Notes under the pieces: model-generated
Told to the model about the DNA's origin: nothing
The model's input: only the letters and a program-made list of their open reading frames with translations
Database searches by the model: none
Made by a program: the position numbers and the translations under genes
Shown here: positions 56,652 to 64,000 of the stretch, piece after piece
Numbering within the stretch: position 1 is the first letter of the stretch
How the letters are laid out: every line of letters begins with the position of its first letter
Source: Halomonas sp. 328
GTDB lineage: Bacteria; Pseudomonadota; Gammaproteobacteria; Pseudomonadales; Halomonadaceae
Assembly (NCBI RefSeq): GCF_015645095.1
Contig: NZ_JADOTW010000007.1
Coordinates: 62,001 to 126,000 of the forward strand
Reading direction: 5' to 3'
DNA length: 64,000 bases

Positions 56652-58655
56652 ATGAGCGAAACCCCCAACCCTCCCGTCACCGTGCCCGGCGGCAGCGCTA
56701 TCCAGCCGCGGCTCGTGCTCTGGTTGATCACCCTGGTGGCCATCGGGCTGTCGCTGTTTCAGCTCTACTCCGCGGGCATCCAGCCGCTGGGGCTCTTCTA
56801 CCAGCGCAGCATTCACCTGATGCTGATCATGCTGCTGGCCTTCCTGATCTTCCCGGTGTTCGGCCCCCACCGTAAACGGGGTGTCCTGGGCTGGGCCATC
56901 GATGGCCTCTTCCTGGCCGGGGCCCTGATCACCGGGGGCTACCTGGTGCTCTACCTGGACGAGATCATCCGTCGCGCCGGCTTCTGGAGCCAGACCGACA
57001 TCCTGGTCGGCGTCATCGCCGTGATCACGGTGCTGGAGGCCAGCCGCCGGGCGGTGGGGCTGGGCATGACCATTATCGGTGCCATCGCCATCCTCTATGC
57101 CTTTGCCGGCCCCCGGGGGGAGCTGCCCTGGCTCGGGCAGTTCCTGCCGGGCATCCTCGAGCATCGCGGCTACAACATCGACCGGGTGGTGGGGCAGCTC
57201 TACCTGGGCCAGGAGGGGATCTTCGGCCTGCCGCTGGGGGTGGCGGCCACCTATATCTTCGTTTTCGTGCTGTTCGGCGCCTTCCTGGAGGTGACCGGGG
57301 CCGGCAAGTTCTTTATCGATATGGCTTATGCCGCCACCGGCCGCCAGCGCGGCGGCCCCGCCAAGGCGGCGGTGATCGCCTCCGCCGGCATGGGCTCCAT
57401 CTCCGGCAGCGCCATCGCCAACGTGGTGACCACCGGCGCCTTCACCATCCCGCTGATGAAGCGCCTGGGCTACAAGCCCCACCAGGCCGGGGGCATCGAG
57501 GCGGCGGCCTCCACCGGGGGGCAGATCATGCCGCCGCTGATGGGGGCCGGCGCCTTCCTGATCGCCGAATACACCCGGGTGCCTTACCTGGAGGTGGTCA
57601 AGGTCAGCATCCTGCCGGCGATCCTCTACTTCTCCACCGTCTATCTGTTCGTGCATATCATCGCCCTCAAGCAGGGCATGCAGGGCATGGCCCGCGAGGA
57701 ACTGCCGCAGATGCGCGAGGTGATGCGCGAGGGCTGGCACTTCCTGCTGCCCCTGGGGGTGCTGGTGTGGCTGCTGGTGATGCATATGTCGCCGATGCGG
57801 GTGGGCTTCTATGCGGTGATCACCATGGTGGCGGTGGCGGCGCTGCGCTATGCGGTCTGGTACTTCTTTATCGCCCCCCGGCAAGGGCAGGCGGTGACCC
57901 TGGCCAGCACCTGGCGGGTGGTGAGGGCGGGGCTCGCCAAGCTGCTGGAGGGGCTGGAGCTGGGGGCGCGCAATGCCGTGGCGGTCTCCATGGCCTGCGC
58001 CGTGGCCGGGATCATCGTCGGGGTGGTGGGGCTCACCGGCCTGGGGCTGAAGTTCTCGGCCATGATGATGGCCTTCTCCGGCGGCAATATCGTGCTGGCG
58101 CTGATCATGGTGCTGCTGGCCAGCCTGGTGCTGGGCATGGGGTTGCCGGTGACCGCCAGCTATATCGTGCTGATCGTGCTGGTGGGCCCGGCGCTGACCG
58201 CCGAGTTCGGCATCCCGCTGCTGATCGCTCACCTGGTGGTGTTCTGGTACTCCCAGGACTCCAACGTCACGCCACCCATCGCCCTGGCCGGCTTCGCCGG
58301 GGCGGCCATCGCCGGCTCCAAGCCCATGGCCACCGGGGTGCAGGCGTGGAAGTTCGCCAAGGGGCTCTACCTGATCCCGGTGTTCATGGTCTTCAATCCG
58401 GAGATCATCGTGGGTGGCCCCTGGCCGGTGCTGATCTGGAACGGGCTTATCGCCATCCTGGCGCTGGGGGCCTTCGCCGCGGCCCTGGAGGGCTATCTCT
58501 TCACCCGCATGGGCTGGTTGCCGCGGCTGGTGATCGTGCCGGCCATCGTGGCGGTCTTCTACCCGAGCCTGGCGGTGGAGGCGGCCGGGGTGGCGGTGAT
58601 GGCACTGGCACTGGGGGGCAACTGGCTGGCCAGCCGGCGGTCTCCCGCCGGCTAA
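56652..58655 (+). CDS. TRAP transporter permease, DctQ-DctM fusion (4TM/12TM)
   Basis: This 667-residue membrane protein is a fused TRAP permease. The first 180 residues hold the DctQ-like helices (LDEIIRRAGFWSQTDILVGVIAVITVLEASRRAVG, given in part: DILVGVIAVITVLEASRRA), and the rest is the DctM-like unit with GAFLEVTGAGKFFIDMAYAATGRQRGGPAKAAVIASAGMGSISGSA (given in part: AKAAVIASAGMGSISGSAI), GGQIMPPLMGAGAFLIAEYT and YSQDSNVTPPIALAGFAGAA. This is the normal partner of TAXI proteins. Confidence 0.94.
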   Translation: MSETPNPPVTVPGGSAIQPRLVLWLITLVAIGLSLFQLYSAGIQPLGLFYQRSIHLMLIMLLAFLIFPVFGPHRKRGVLGWAIDGLFLAGALITGGYLVLYLDEIIRRAGFWSQTDILVGVIAVITVLEASRRAVGLGMTIIGAIAILYAFAGPRGELPWLGQFLPGILEHRGYNIDRVVGQLYLGQEGIFGLPLGVAATYIFVFVLFGAFLEVTGAGKFFIDMAYAATGRQRGGPAKAAVIASAGMGSISGSAIANVVTTGAFTIPLMKRLGYKPHQAGGIEAAASTGGQIMPPLMGAGAFLIAEYTRVPYLEVVKVSILPAILYFSTVYLFVHIIALKQGMQGMAREELPQMREVMREGWHFLLPLGVLVWLLVMHMSPMRVGFYAVITMVAVAALRYAVWYFFIAPRQGQAVTLASTWRVVRAGLAKLLEGLELGARNAVAVSMACAVAGIIVGVVGLTGLGLKFSAMMMAFSGGNIVLALIMVLLASLVLGMGLPVTASYIVLIVLVGPALTAEFGIPLLIAHLVVFWYSQDSNVTPPIALAGFAGAAIAGSKPMATGVQAWKFAKGLYLIPVFMVFNPEIIVGGPWPVLIWNGLIAILALGAFAAALEGYLFTRMGWLPRLVIVPAIVAVFYPSLAVEAAGVAVMALALGGNWLASRRSPAG

Positions 58656-58663
58656 GCTGGGGG

Positions 58664-59236
58664 TCAGTCGACGTCGACGTCGGTCGCTTCCGTCGCCTCG
58701 ACGTCGGCCTCGCTGGCCGTCTCCTCCTCGGCCTGGGGCGCCGGCTCGGTGACCCGGGTCAGGATCAGTTCCTGGGCCTCGGCCTGGGGGGCGGTCAGGT
58801 CGACACCGTGGTGCTCGGTGGTGGTCCACAGCAGGTCACCCTCGGCGTCGCGGATCTCGCCGCGCAGGGCGTAGCGGTGGTTCGCTGCCACCTCGGCGGG
58901 ATCGTAGGCGAGGCTGAAGTCGATGGGGACCTGGCCCTCGGGCATCAGGTGTTTCTCGTCGAGGATCTCCGCCGGGGCATCGGCCAGGGAGACATCCAGC
59001 AACTGGACGATGATCAGGCTGTCTTCCGGCAGGGCCATGCGTTCCCGGTAGCTCAGGCTGCCGCTCAGGGTCGCCGGCTCGGCCGCTTCCGGTGCGGTCT
59101 CGCTGGTGGGGGTATCGGCGGTGCTCAGGGTCACCTGGTCGCCATTGGCGGTGGCGGCGGGGTCGTCGGATTGGTCGCAGCCGGCCAGGGCCAGGCCGGC
59201 GGCGAGGGCGGTGATCAGGAACAGGGGACGCTTCAT
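58664..59236 (-). CDS. YbaY-family outer-membrane lipoprotein
   Basis: This 190-residue lipoprotein has the lipobox LALAGC with Cys20. After a Thr/Ala/Glu-rich linker comes the YbaY/YscW-like beta domain (LSGSLSYRERMALPEDSLIIVQLLDVSLADAPAEIL, given in part: MALPEDSLIIVQLLDVSLAD). The C-terminal 25 residues are very acidic (EEETASEADVEATEATDVDVD, given in part: EEETASEADVEATEATDV), unusual for the family. The function is unclear. It is convergent with the TRAP permease gene. Confidence 0.85.
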   Translation of the reverse strand: MKRPLFLITALAAGLALAGCDQSDDPAATANGDQVTLSTADTPTSETAPEAAEPATLSGSLSYRERMALPEDSLIIVQLLDVSLADAPAEILDEKHLMPEGQVPIDFSLAYDPAEVAANHRYALRGEIRDAEGDLLWTTTEHHGVDLTAPQAEAQELILTRVTEPAPQAEEETASEADVEATEATDVDVD

Positions 59237-59455
59237 TGATTCTCTCCTTGCTGGGAAACGGCTGCGATGGCCGGCACTCCCGCCGACGCCATTACCTTAG
59301 CAGCGGAGTGCGCACGAAGGGTGAAAGCCGGCGTCGCCAGGGGGCGACGCTGGCCACTTGGTCAAGATGACGCCGGGGCAAGGCCTGGGTAGAATACGGC
59401 CCCTTCGAATTTCACCCACACTTGATAACAGGCACCCCTTGCCGAGGAGCAGGCC

Positions 59456-59980
59456 ATGCAGTCGTCCCACGAGGCGCCGTCCACCTCATCCCCACGCGTT
59501 GGCGTGATCATGGGCTCCAAGTCCGACTGGCCGGTGATGGAACATGCGGTGGCCATGCTGGAACGGCTCGGCGTGCCTTACGAGACTCGGGTGGTATCCG
59601 CCCATCGCACCCCGGACCTGCTCTTCGACTACGCCAAGTCCGCCGCCGAGCGGGGCCTCTCGGTGATCATCGCCGGGGCCGGGGGCGCCGCCCACCTGCC
59701 GGGCATGGTGGCCTCCCAGACCGCCCTGCCGGTGCTGGGCGTGCCGGTGGAGTCCAAGGCCCTCAAGGGGCTCGATTCGCTGCTCTCCATCGTGCAGATG
59801 CCCGGCGGCATCGCCGTGGGCACCCTGGCCATCGGCAAGGCCGGGGCCACCAACGCGGGCCTGCTGGCGGCGCAGATCGTCGGGTTGCAGGATGCCGGGA
59901 TCCGTCAGGCGGTGGAGGCCTTCCGCGCCGAGCAGACCGAGACGGTGCTCGACAACCCGGACCCCCGTCCCCATTCCTGA
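59456..59980 (+). CDS. purE: N5-carboxyaminoimidazole ribonucleotide mutase
   Basis: This 174-residue PurE moves the carboxylate of N5-CAIR to give CAIR in purine synthesis. [35 protein letters not shown] and [15 protein letters not shown] are the family blocks with the active-site Ser, Asp and His. The first 12 residues are a low-complexity extension. The ATG at 59456 follows GAGGAGCAGGCC. A 219-base gap upstream holds its promoter and the divergent lipoprotein start. purK follows 26 bases later. Confidence 0.95.
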   Translation: MQSSHEAPSTSSPRVGVIMGSKSDWPVMEHAVAMLERLGVPYETRVVSAHRTPDLLFDYAKSAAERGLSVIIAGAGGAAHLPGMVASQTALPVLGVPVESKALKGLDSLLSIVQMPGGIAVGTLAIGKAGATNAGLLAAQIVGLQDAGIRQAVEAFRAEQTETVLDNPDPRPHS

Positions 59981-60006
59981 ACCGTGCGATGACTGAGGAA
60001 GCCACC

Positions 60007-61122
60007 ATGAATATCGGCGTTCTGGGTGCCGGCCAACTGGGCCGCATGCTGGCCCTGGCGGGTTATCCCCTGGGCAATCGCTTTACCTTCCTGGATACCA
60101 CCGGTCATCCCAGCGCCGGTATCGGCGAGGTGCTGATCGACACCGACCAGAAGCACCTGGCCGATTTCCTGGCCAAGGTGGACCTGGTCACCTACGAGTT
60201 CGAGCACCTGCCGGTGGCCCTGGTGCAGGCCATCGAGGAGGTCAAGCCGGTCTATCCCTCCAGCGAGGCGATCCGGGTCTGCCAGAATCGCGCCGAGGAG
60301 AAGGCGCTGTTCGATCGCCTGGGCATTCCCACTCCCGCCTATCGCCTGGTGGAGCATGCCGATGAACTGGAAGCGGCGGCCCGGGAGCTGGGCTGCCCGG
60401 TGGTGGCCAAGTCGGTCACCGAGGGCTACGACGGCAAGGGGCAGGCGGTGATTCGCGATCCCGCCGAGGCCCAGGCCGCCTGGCGTGCCATCGGTCACCC
60501 CAGGCTGATCGTCGAGGCCTTCGTCGACTTCGTGCGCGAGGTGTCGATCATCGCGGTGCGTGGCCGCGATGGTCAGGTGGTCTTCTATCCGATGGCCGAG
60601 AACGTCCATGTGGACGGTATCCTGCGCTATTCGGTGGCGCCCATGCCGGACCTGGACGAGAGCGTCCAGCAGACCGCCGATGGTTACATCCGTGCCCTGC
60701 TCGACGAGCTGGACTATGTGGGGGTGCTGACCCTGGAGCTGTTCCAGACCCGCGATGGCAAGCTGCTGGCCAACGAGATGGCGCCCCGGGTCCACAACTC
60801 GGGGCACTGGACCCAGGACGGGGCGGTGACCAGCCAGTTCGAGAACCACCTGCGCGCCATCCAGGGGCTGCCCCTGGGCGATACCGCGGCGCGCCAGCCC
60901 ACCTGCATGATCAACGTGATCGGTCGCGAGGGCGAGCCTGCCGAGATCCTGGCGATCCCGGATGCCCATCTGCATCGCTACGACAAGAGCGAGCGCGCCG
61001 GGCGCAAGCTGGCCCATGTCAATCTGGTGGCGCCGACCCATGCGGCCTTGCTGGAGAGGGTGCGGGCCTGCGCGGGCCTGCTGCCGGAGGCGCCGGCGCC
61101 GCGCTTTAGCTTCGAACCCTGA
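60007..61122 (+). CDS. purK: N5-carboxyaminoimidazole ribonucleotide synthase
   Basis: This 371-residue ATP-grasp enzyme makes N5-CAIR from AIR, bicarbonate and ATP for PurE. It has IGVLGAGQLGRMLALAGYPLG (given in part: GVLGAGQLGRMLALAGYP), VTYEFEHLPVA, the ATP-grasp Lys in VAKSVTEGYDGKGQAVI and NEMAPRVHNSGHWTQDGA. The ATG at 60007 follows GAGGAAGCCACC. An in-frame ATG at 59989 (MTEEAT) is an alternative. The longer open frame from 59422 overlaps purE in another frame and is spurious. Confidence 0.95.
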   Translation: MNIGVLGAGQLGRMLALAGYPLGNRFTFLDTTGHPSAGIGEVLIDTDQKHLADFLAKVDLVTYEFEHLPVALVQAIEEVKPVYPSSEAIRVCQNRAEEKALFDRLGIPTPAYRLVEHADELEAAARELGCPVVAKSVTEGYDGKGQAVIRDPAEAQAAWRAIGHPRLIVEAFVDFVREVSIIAVRGRDGQVVFYPMAENVHVDGILRYSVAPMPDLDESVQQTADGYIRALLDELDYVGVLTLELFQTRDGKLLANEMAPRVHNSGHWTQDGAVTSQFENHLRAIQGLPLGDTAARQPTCMINVIGREGEPAEILAIPDAHLHRYDKSERAGRKLAHVNLVAPTHAALLERVRACAGLLPEAPAPRFSFEP

Positions 61123-61156
61123 TAAGCCGGCCCCTCGAGGGGACCGCCTCGGCTGA

Positions 61157-61190
61157 CGACGCCGCCCCTTGGGGCGGCGTCGCTATTTCT
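61157..61190 (+). terminator. Terminator after purK
   Basis: CGACGCCGCCCC and GGGGCGGCGTCG form a perfect 12-base stem with loop TT, followed by CTATTTCT. Confidence 0.8.
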
Positions 61191-61218
61191 GGGTCAGGCT
61201 GAGGTGGACATAGCTGTC

Positions 61219-61351
61219 GGCTGATCGCCTGGACCTCGCGGCTGTTCTGGGCCAAGTCGGGTCAGCAGGCCGCGGATCCCGGGGGGAGGTTATGTCTGGT
61301 GGCTGATCGCCTGCACCTCGCGGCCCGCCTGGGTCAGCAGGCCGCGGATCC
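61219..61351. repeat. Partial duplication of the 3' end of the LysR gene
   Basis: GGCTGATCGCCTGCACCTCGCGG...GGGTCAGCAGGCCGCGGATCC inside the LysR gene (61301-61351) is repeated at 61219-61279 with a 10-base insertion and a few changes. The outer copy would encode the same tail (RGLLT...) in the same direction. It is in the 167-base gap between purK and LysR. Confidence 0.8.
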
Positions 61352-62234
61352 AGCGGTGGGCCGGGGCGTGGTGCTGGCGGTCGTGCCACAGCTGGTAGAA
61401 GCGCATCGGCGGAAAACCGATGGGGCAGGGACGGATGGTCAGCGGCAGCAGCCGGGCGTAGAAGTCGGCGAAGTGGCGGCTGGTGGTGAAGACCAGGTCG
61501 CTCTCCTGGATCAGGTAGGGGGCCAGGGTGAAGGACTGCACCTCGATCACCTCGTGGCGCTCCAGGCGCAGGCTGGTCAGGTAGCGGTCGATGACGCCGC
61601 GCTGGCTGCGCGAGTAGGGCATGGGGACCACATGGCCCGCCGCCAGGTAGGCCTCCTGGTTGAGAGACGGCTCGGCGGCCAGGGGGTGGGTCTCCGCCAT
61701 CAGGCAGACGATCTCGTCCTCCAGCAGCATCGACAGGTGCATGCGCTCCGGCGGCTCCGGCCAGTTGCCGATGACGATATCCAGCTCGCCCTCCGCCAGC
61801 GCCGACTCGAAGTCGTAGTCGGGACCCAGGGCATGCACCGACAGGCGTGCCTGGGGCGCCTGGTCGCGCAGCAGGCGCACCGCCGTGCTCATGAAGATCG
61901 GCGCCAGGTAGTCCGGGGCGCCGATGCGGAACTGCTGGCGGCTGCTGGCCGGGTCGAACTCCGCCGGTGACTCGGTAAGGCGGTCGATCTCGGCCAGGGC
62001 GCGGCGGGCATGGGGCAGCAACTCCAGGGCGCGCTCGGTGGGCACCATGCCCCCCTTGTCGCGCACCAGCAGGGCATCATCGAAGATCTCGCGCAGCTTC
62101 TTGAGCGCCGCGCTGATCGCCGGCTGGGACTGGTGCATCAGGATCGCGGTGCGCGACACATTGCGCTCGTCCAGCAGCAGGCAGAGTACCCGGAGCAGGT
62201 AGGTGTCCAGTGGATCCTTGGTTCGGTTTGCCAT
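61290..62234 (-). CDS. LysR family transcriptional regulator (NodD/NahR-like)
   Basis: This 314-residue regulator has an N-terminal winged helix (LCLLLDERNVSRTAILMHQSQPAISAALKKLREIFDDALLVRD, given in part: AILMHQSQPAISAALKKLR) and an effector domain with FRIGAPDYLAPIFMSTAVRLL. The branch resembles the NodD/NahR/LinR group. It is divergent from the outer-membrane protein at 62407, and the 172-base gap contains short dyads suitable for LysR binding, so that protein is its likely target. Its last 15 codons are duplicated downstream. Confidence 0.88.
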   Translation of the reverse strand: MANRTKDPLDTYLLRVLCLLLDERNVSRTAILMHQSQPAISAALKKLREIFDDALLVRDKGGMVPTERALELLPHARRALAEIDRLTESPAEFDPASSRQQFRIGAPDYLAPIFMSTAVRLLRDQAPQARLSVHALGPDYDFESALAEGELDIVIGNWPEPPERMHLSMLLEDEIVCLMAETHPLAAEPSLNQEAYLAAGHVVPMPYSRSQRGVIDRYLTSLRLERHEVIEVQSFTLAPYLIQESDLVFTTSRHFADFYARLLPLTIRPCPIGFPPMRFYQLWHDRQHHAPAHRWIRGLLTQAGREVQAISHQT

Positions 62235-62406
62235 CAGGGCCCCTCGGCTCGTTGCATTGTCTTTATCGTATATAAGAGTTCCGTGATCCGGACTATGGGG
62301 CCACGACGGTGTTCATTCTCGTCGAGGCCCCTAGACTGTGGAGTCACATCCTTCTTTATGTATACAGGATGTTGCTCATGATAACGACAATATGTGGAGA
62401 CAATCC

Positions 62407-63249
62407 ATGACACAAGCTAGCAAGGGTATCGGCCTGGGCGTGGGACTGGCCCTGGTACTTTCCGCCACCACCGCGACTGCCGCCACCTGGAGCGATACCT
62501 CCATCGGCTACCGTTTCGGCACCGAATTCACCGAACCGGCCAACGACGAAGACATCCAGAAGCATATCATCAGCTTCACCCATGCCAGCGGCTACGCCTA
62601 TGGACAGAACTTCTTCAACCTGGACCTGCTCCAGTCGGATCGCAACGATCCGGCCAACAACAGCGAGACCGGAGCCACGGAGGCCTACCTGGCCTACCGC
62701 CACCAGCTCCACTATGGCGGTGTCTTCGGCGAGGCGCTGAGCTTCGGCCCGGTGCGTGACGTGGCGCTGACCGCCGGCTTCGACCTCAACACCAAGAACA
62801 CCGCCTTCGCGCCCCGCAAGCGGCAGTTCGTGGTGGGGCCGACCCTCAAGTTCGACCTGCCCCGGGGCTTCCTGGACGTCAGCCTCTTCTACAGCCGGGA
62901 ATGGAACAACTGCGGCTTCTGCGACCCCAGCCGGGTGGTCTTCGATCCCTATGCCCAGCTCAACGTGGCCTGGGGCGTGCCCTTCGATGCCGGCCCCGTG
63001 CCGATGAAGTTCCAGGGCTTCTTCAATCTCAATACCTCCAAGGGCGAGGATGGTTTCGGCAACGACACCACCTCCGAGCGCCTGCTGCGGACCTCGCTGA
63101 TGGTGGACGTGGGGCAACTGGCCTGGGGCGAGAGCAACAACCTCTGGGCCGGGGTGGGCTACGAGCACTGGCGCAACAAGTTCGGTAACGCCGATGGCCC
63201 GGGTGTCGATACCGATGCGGCCACCTTCAACCTGGAGTGGCACTTCTAA
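62407..63249 (+). CDS. Outer-membrane beta-barrel protein, probable Tsx/OmpK family
   Basis: This 280-residue protein has a signal peptide ending near residue 25 (TATAATW) and alternating amphipathic strands ending in Phe (TFNLEWHF), as barrels do. IGYRFGTEFTEP, HIISFTHASGYAYGQNFFNLDLLQSD (given in part: FTHASGYAYGQNFFNLDLL) and VGYEHWRNKFGN resemble nucleoside-channel Tsx/OmpK proteins. The ATG at 62407 follows TGTGGAGACAATCC; the frame to 62338 has no ribosome site. A role in uptake of a substrate sensed by the divergent LysR is inferred. Confidence 0.75.
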   Translation: MTQASKGIGLGVGLALVLSATTATAATWSDTSIGYRFGTEFTEPANDEDIQKHIISFTHASGYAYGQNFFNLDLLQSDRNDPANNSETGATEAYLAYRHQLHYGGVFGEALSFGPVRDVALTAGFDLNTKNTAFAPRKRQFVVGPTLKFDLPRGFLDVSLFYSREWNNCGFCDPSRVVFDPYAQLNVAWGVPFDAGPVPMKFQGFFNLNTSKGEDGFGNDTTSERLLRTSLMVDVGQLAWGESNNLWAGVGYEHWRNKFGNADGPGVDTDAATFNLEWHF

Positions 63250-63289
63250 GCGGTTCGGCTCGCGCTTGCCGTTCGATCGTGTGTATACA

Positions 63290-63318
63290 AAGAGGCCCCG
63301 CCGAAGCGGGGTCTCTTT
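63290..63318. terminator. Bidirectional terminator between the outer-membrane protein and phoX
   Basis: AAAGAGGCCCCG and CGGGGTCTCTTT pair around CCGAAG with one G-T pair. A- and T-rich ends on both sides suit termination in both directions, between convergent genes. Confidence 0.85.
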
Positions 63319-63336
63319 GCGTGTGGCGTCGGGCGA

Positions 63337-64000
63337 TCAGGCGCCGACCACGCCACCATCCTCGCGACTGATCACCAGGGTCGCGGAGCGCGGGATGGCA
63401 CTGCCTCCCTGCGGCCAGTGACTGGCGTAGTCGCCGGTGGCGAAGGCCTCGGCCTCGGTGGTGGCGCCGGGGTGCTGGACGTTGACGAAGAGGGTGCGCT
63501 GGTCCGGGGTGGTGATCACCCCGGTGATCTCCTGGCCGATGGGGCCGGTGAGGAAGCGCTTGATCTCGCCGGTTTCCGGGTTGGCGGCGAGCATCTGGTT
63601 ATTGCCGAACACCTCATAGATACCGCTGTTCATCACCGACTCGCTGATATCGGTCTGGATCCAGACGCGACGCTCCGGGTCGATCCACAGGCCGTCGGGG
63701 CTGGCGAAGATCGCCTCCTCTTCCAGCGGGTTGCCGGCCAGGTCGCGGCTGTCCTGCTGGTCGCCGGCCAGCACGAAGAGATCCCAGGCGAAGCGGGTGG
63801 CGGTGTGGGTACCGTCCTCCCGCCAGCGGATGATATGGCCGAAGCTGTTGTCGGCGCGGGGGTTGGCGGCATCCTCCTGGCCCGGCTCGCGGCGGGTGTT
63901 GTTGGTCAGGGTGAAGTAGACCTGGCCGGTGGCCGGATCCACGGCGCCCCACTCCGGGCGGTCCATCTTGGTGGCCCCGGCGACATCGGCGGCGCTGCGG
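63337..64000 (-). CDS. phoX: PhoX family alkaline phosphatase, C-terminal part
   Basis: About 221 C-terminal residues are in the window; the frame is open to base 64000 and the gene continues beyond it. AADVAGATKMDRPEWGAVDP then VYFTLTNNTRR, FASPDGLWIDPERRVWIQTDIS and TGVITTPDQRTLFVNVQHPG match PhoX (DUF839), a Ca/Fe-dependent phosphatase exported by the Tat pathway that frees phosphate from organic esters. The signal sequence and the metal-binding N-terminal half are outside the window. Confidence 0.92.
   Translation of the reverse strand, partial: RSAADVAGATKMDRPEWGAVDPATGQVYFTLTNNTRREPGQEDAANPRADNSFGHIIRWREDGTHTATRFAWDLFVLAGDQQDSRDLAGNPLEEEAIFASPDGLWIDPERRVWIQTDISESVMNSGIYEVFGNNQMLAANPETGEIKRFLTGPIGQEITGVITTPDQRTLFVNVQHPGATTEAEAFATGDYASHWPQGGSAIPRSATLVISREDGGVVGA

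Overview
The window is high-GC (about two thirds G+C by eye), gene-dense bacterial chromosome. Its gene content looks like a Halomonas-type gammaproteobacterium: many TRAP transporters, an iif/ant/kyn aromatic catabolic region, a thiV-tenA pair, purEK and PhoX. The genus is an inference from gene content. I saw no rRNA, tRNA, CRISPR array, transposase or phage gene.

Layout. (1) 1-5950: one tightly packed operon for 3-hydroxyanthranilate degradation: aminomuconate-semialdehyde dehydrogenase (cut by the window edge), hydratase, acetaldehyde dehydrogenase, aldolase, oxalocrotonate decarboxylase, 2-aminomuconate deaminase, 3-hydroxyanthranilate dioxygenase and ACMS decarboxylase. (2) 6137-8972: TRAP system A. 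(3) 9231-13171: TRAP system B plus a 3-hydroxyisobutyrate-dehydrogenase-like enzyme, then an IclR regulator with a perfect palindrome in front of it. (4) 14385-21621: two AraC/XylS regulators and an Iif-type indole-to-anthranilate cluster (hydrolase-fold oxygenase, SDR, StyA-like monooxygenase, flavin reductase, outer-membrane protein). (5) 21848-28660: antABC, catA and TRAP system C (a paralogue of A), then a lone third paralogous binding protein. (6) 29831-38120: TRAP system E, an arylformamidase-like hydrolase with an unusual N-terminal extension, tryptophan dioxygenase, a KynR-like Lrp regulator, kynureninase and a sodium-dependent transporter. (7) 38321-64000: mixed chromosomal genes, including a deacetylase-family protein, katG, a LysR-mmsA divergent pair, a TPP riboswitch with thiV-tenA, ilvD, a PhnCDE/selenate-type ABC transporter, a TAXI-TRAP system, purEK, a LysR/outer-membrane-protein pair and a partial phoX.

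Together the genes form a tryptophan/indole/anthranilate catabolic region. Indole (Iif) and tryptophan (TDO, formamidase, kynureninase) both converge on anthranilate. AntABC makes catechol and CatA opens the ring. A separate meta-type route takes 3-hydroxyanthranilate to pyruvate and acetyl-CoA. No kynurenine 3-monooxygenase and no catBC are present in the window.

The most interesting non-coding signal is an identical promoter architecture at two loci 35 kb apart: TRAP B (9001-9069) and lysR-mmsA (43940-44007). Each has a perfect TTGTGCA-N4-TGCACAA palindrome centred the same distance from an identical CCCCTGACTACACTC block. This suggests one LysR regulator controls uptake and oxidation of a small 3-hydroxy acid. 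Other regulatory candidates are XylS-type direct repeats before iif, TGCATAG repeats before ant, a KynR-type palindrome and the IclR palindrome. Two genes (the PhnE-type permease and the terminal LysR) have their 3' ends partly duplicated just downstream.
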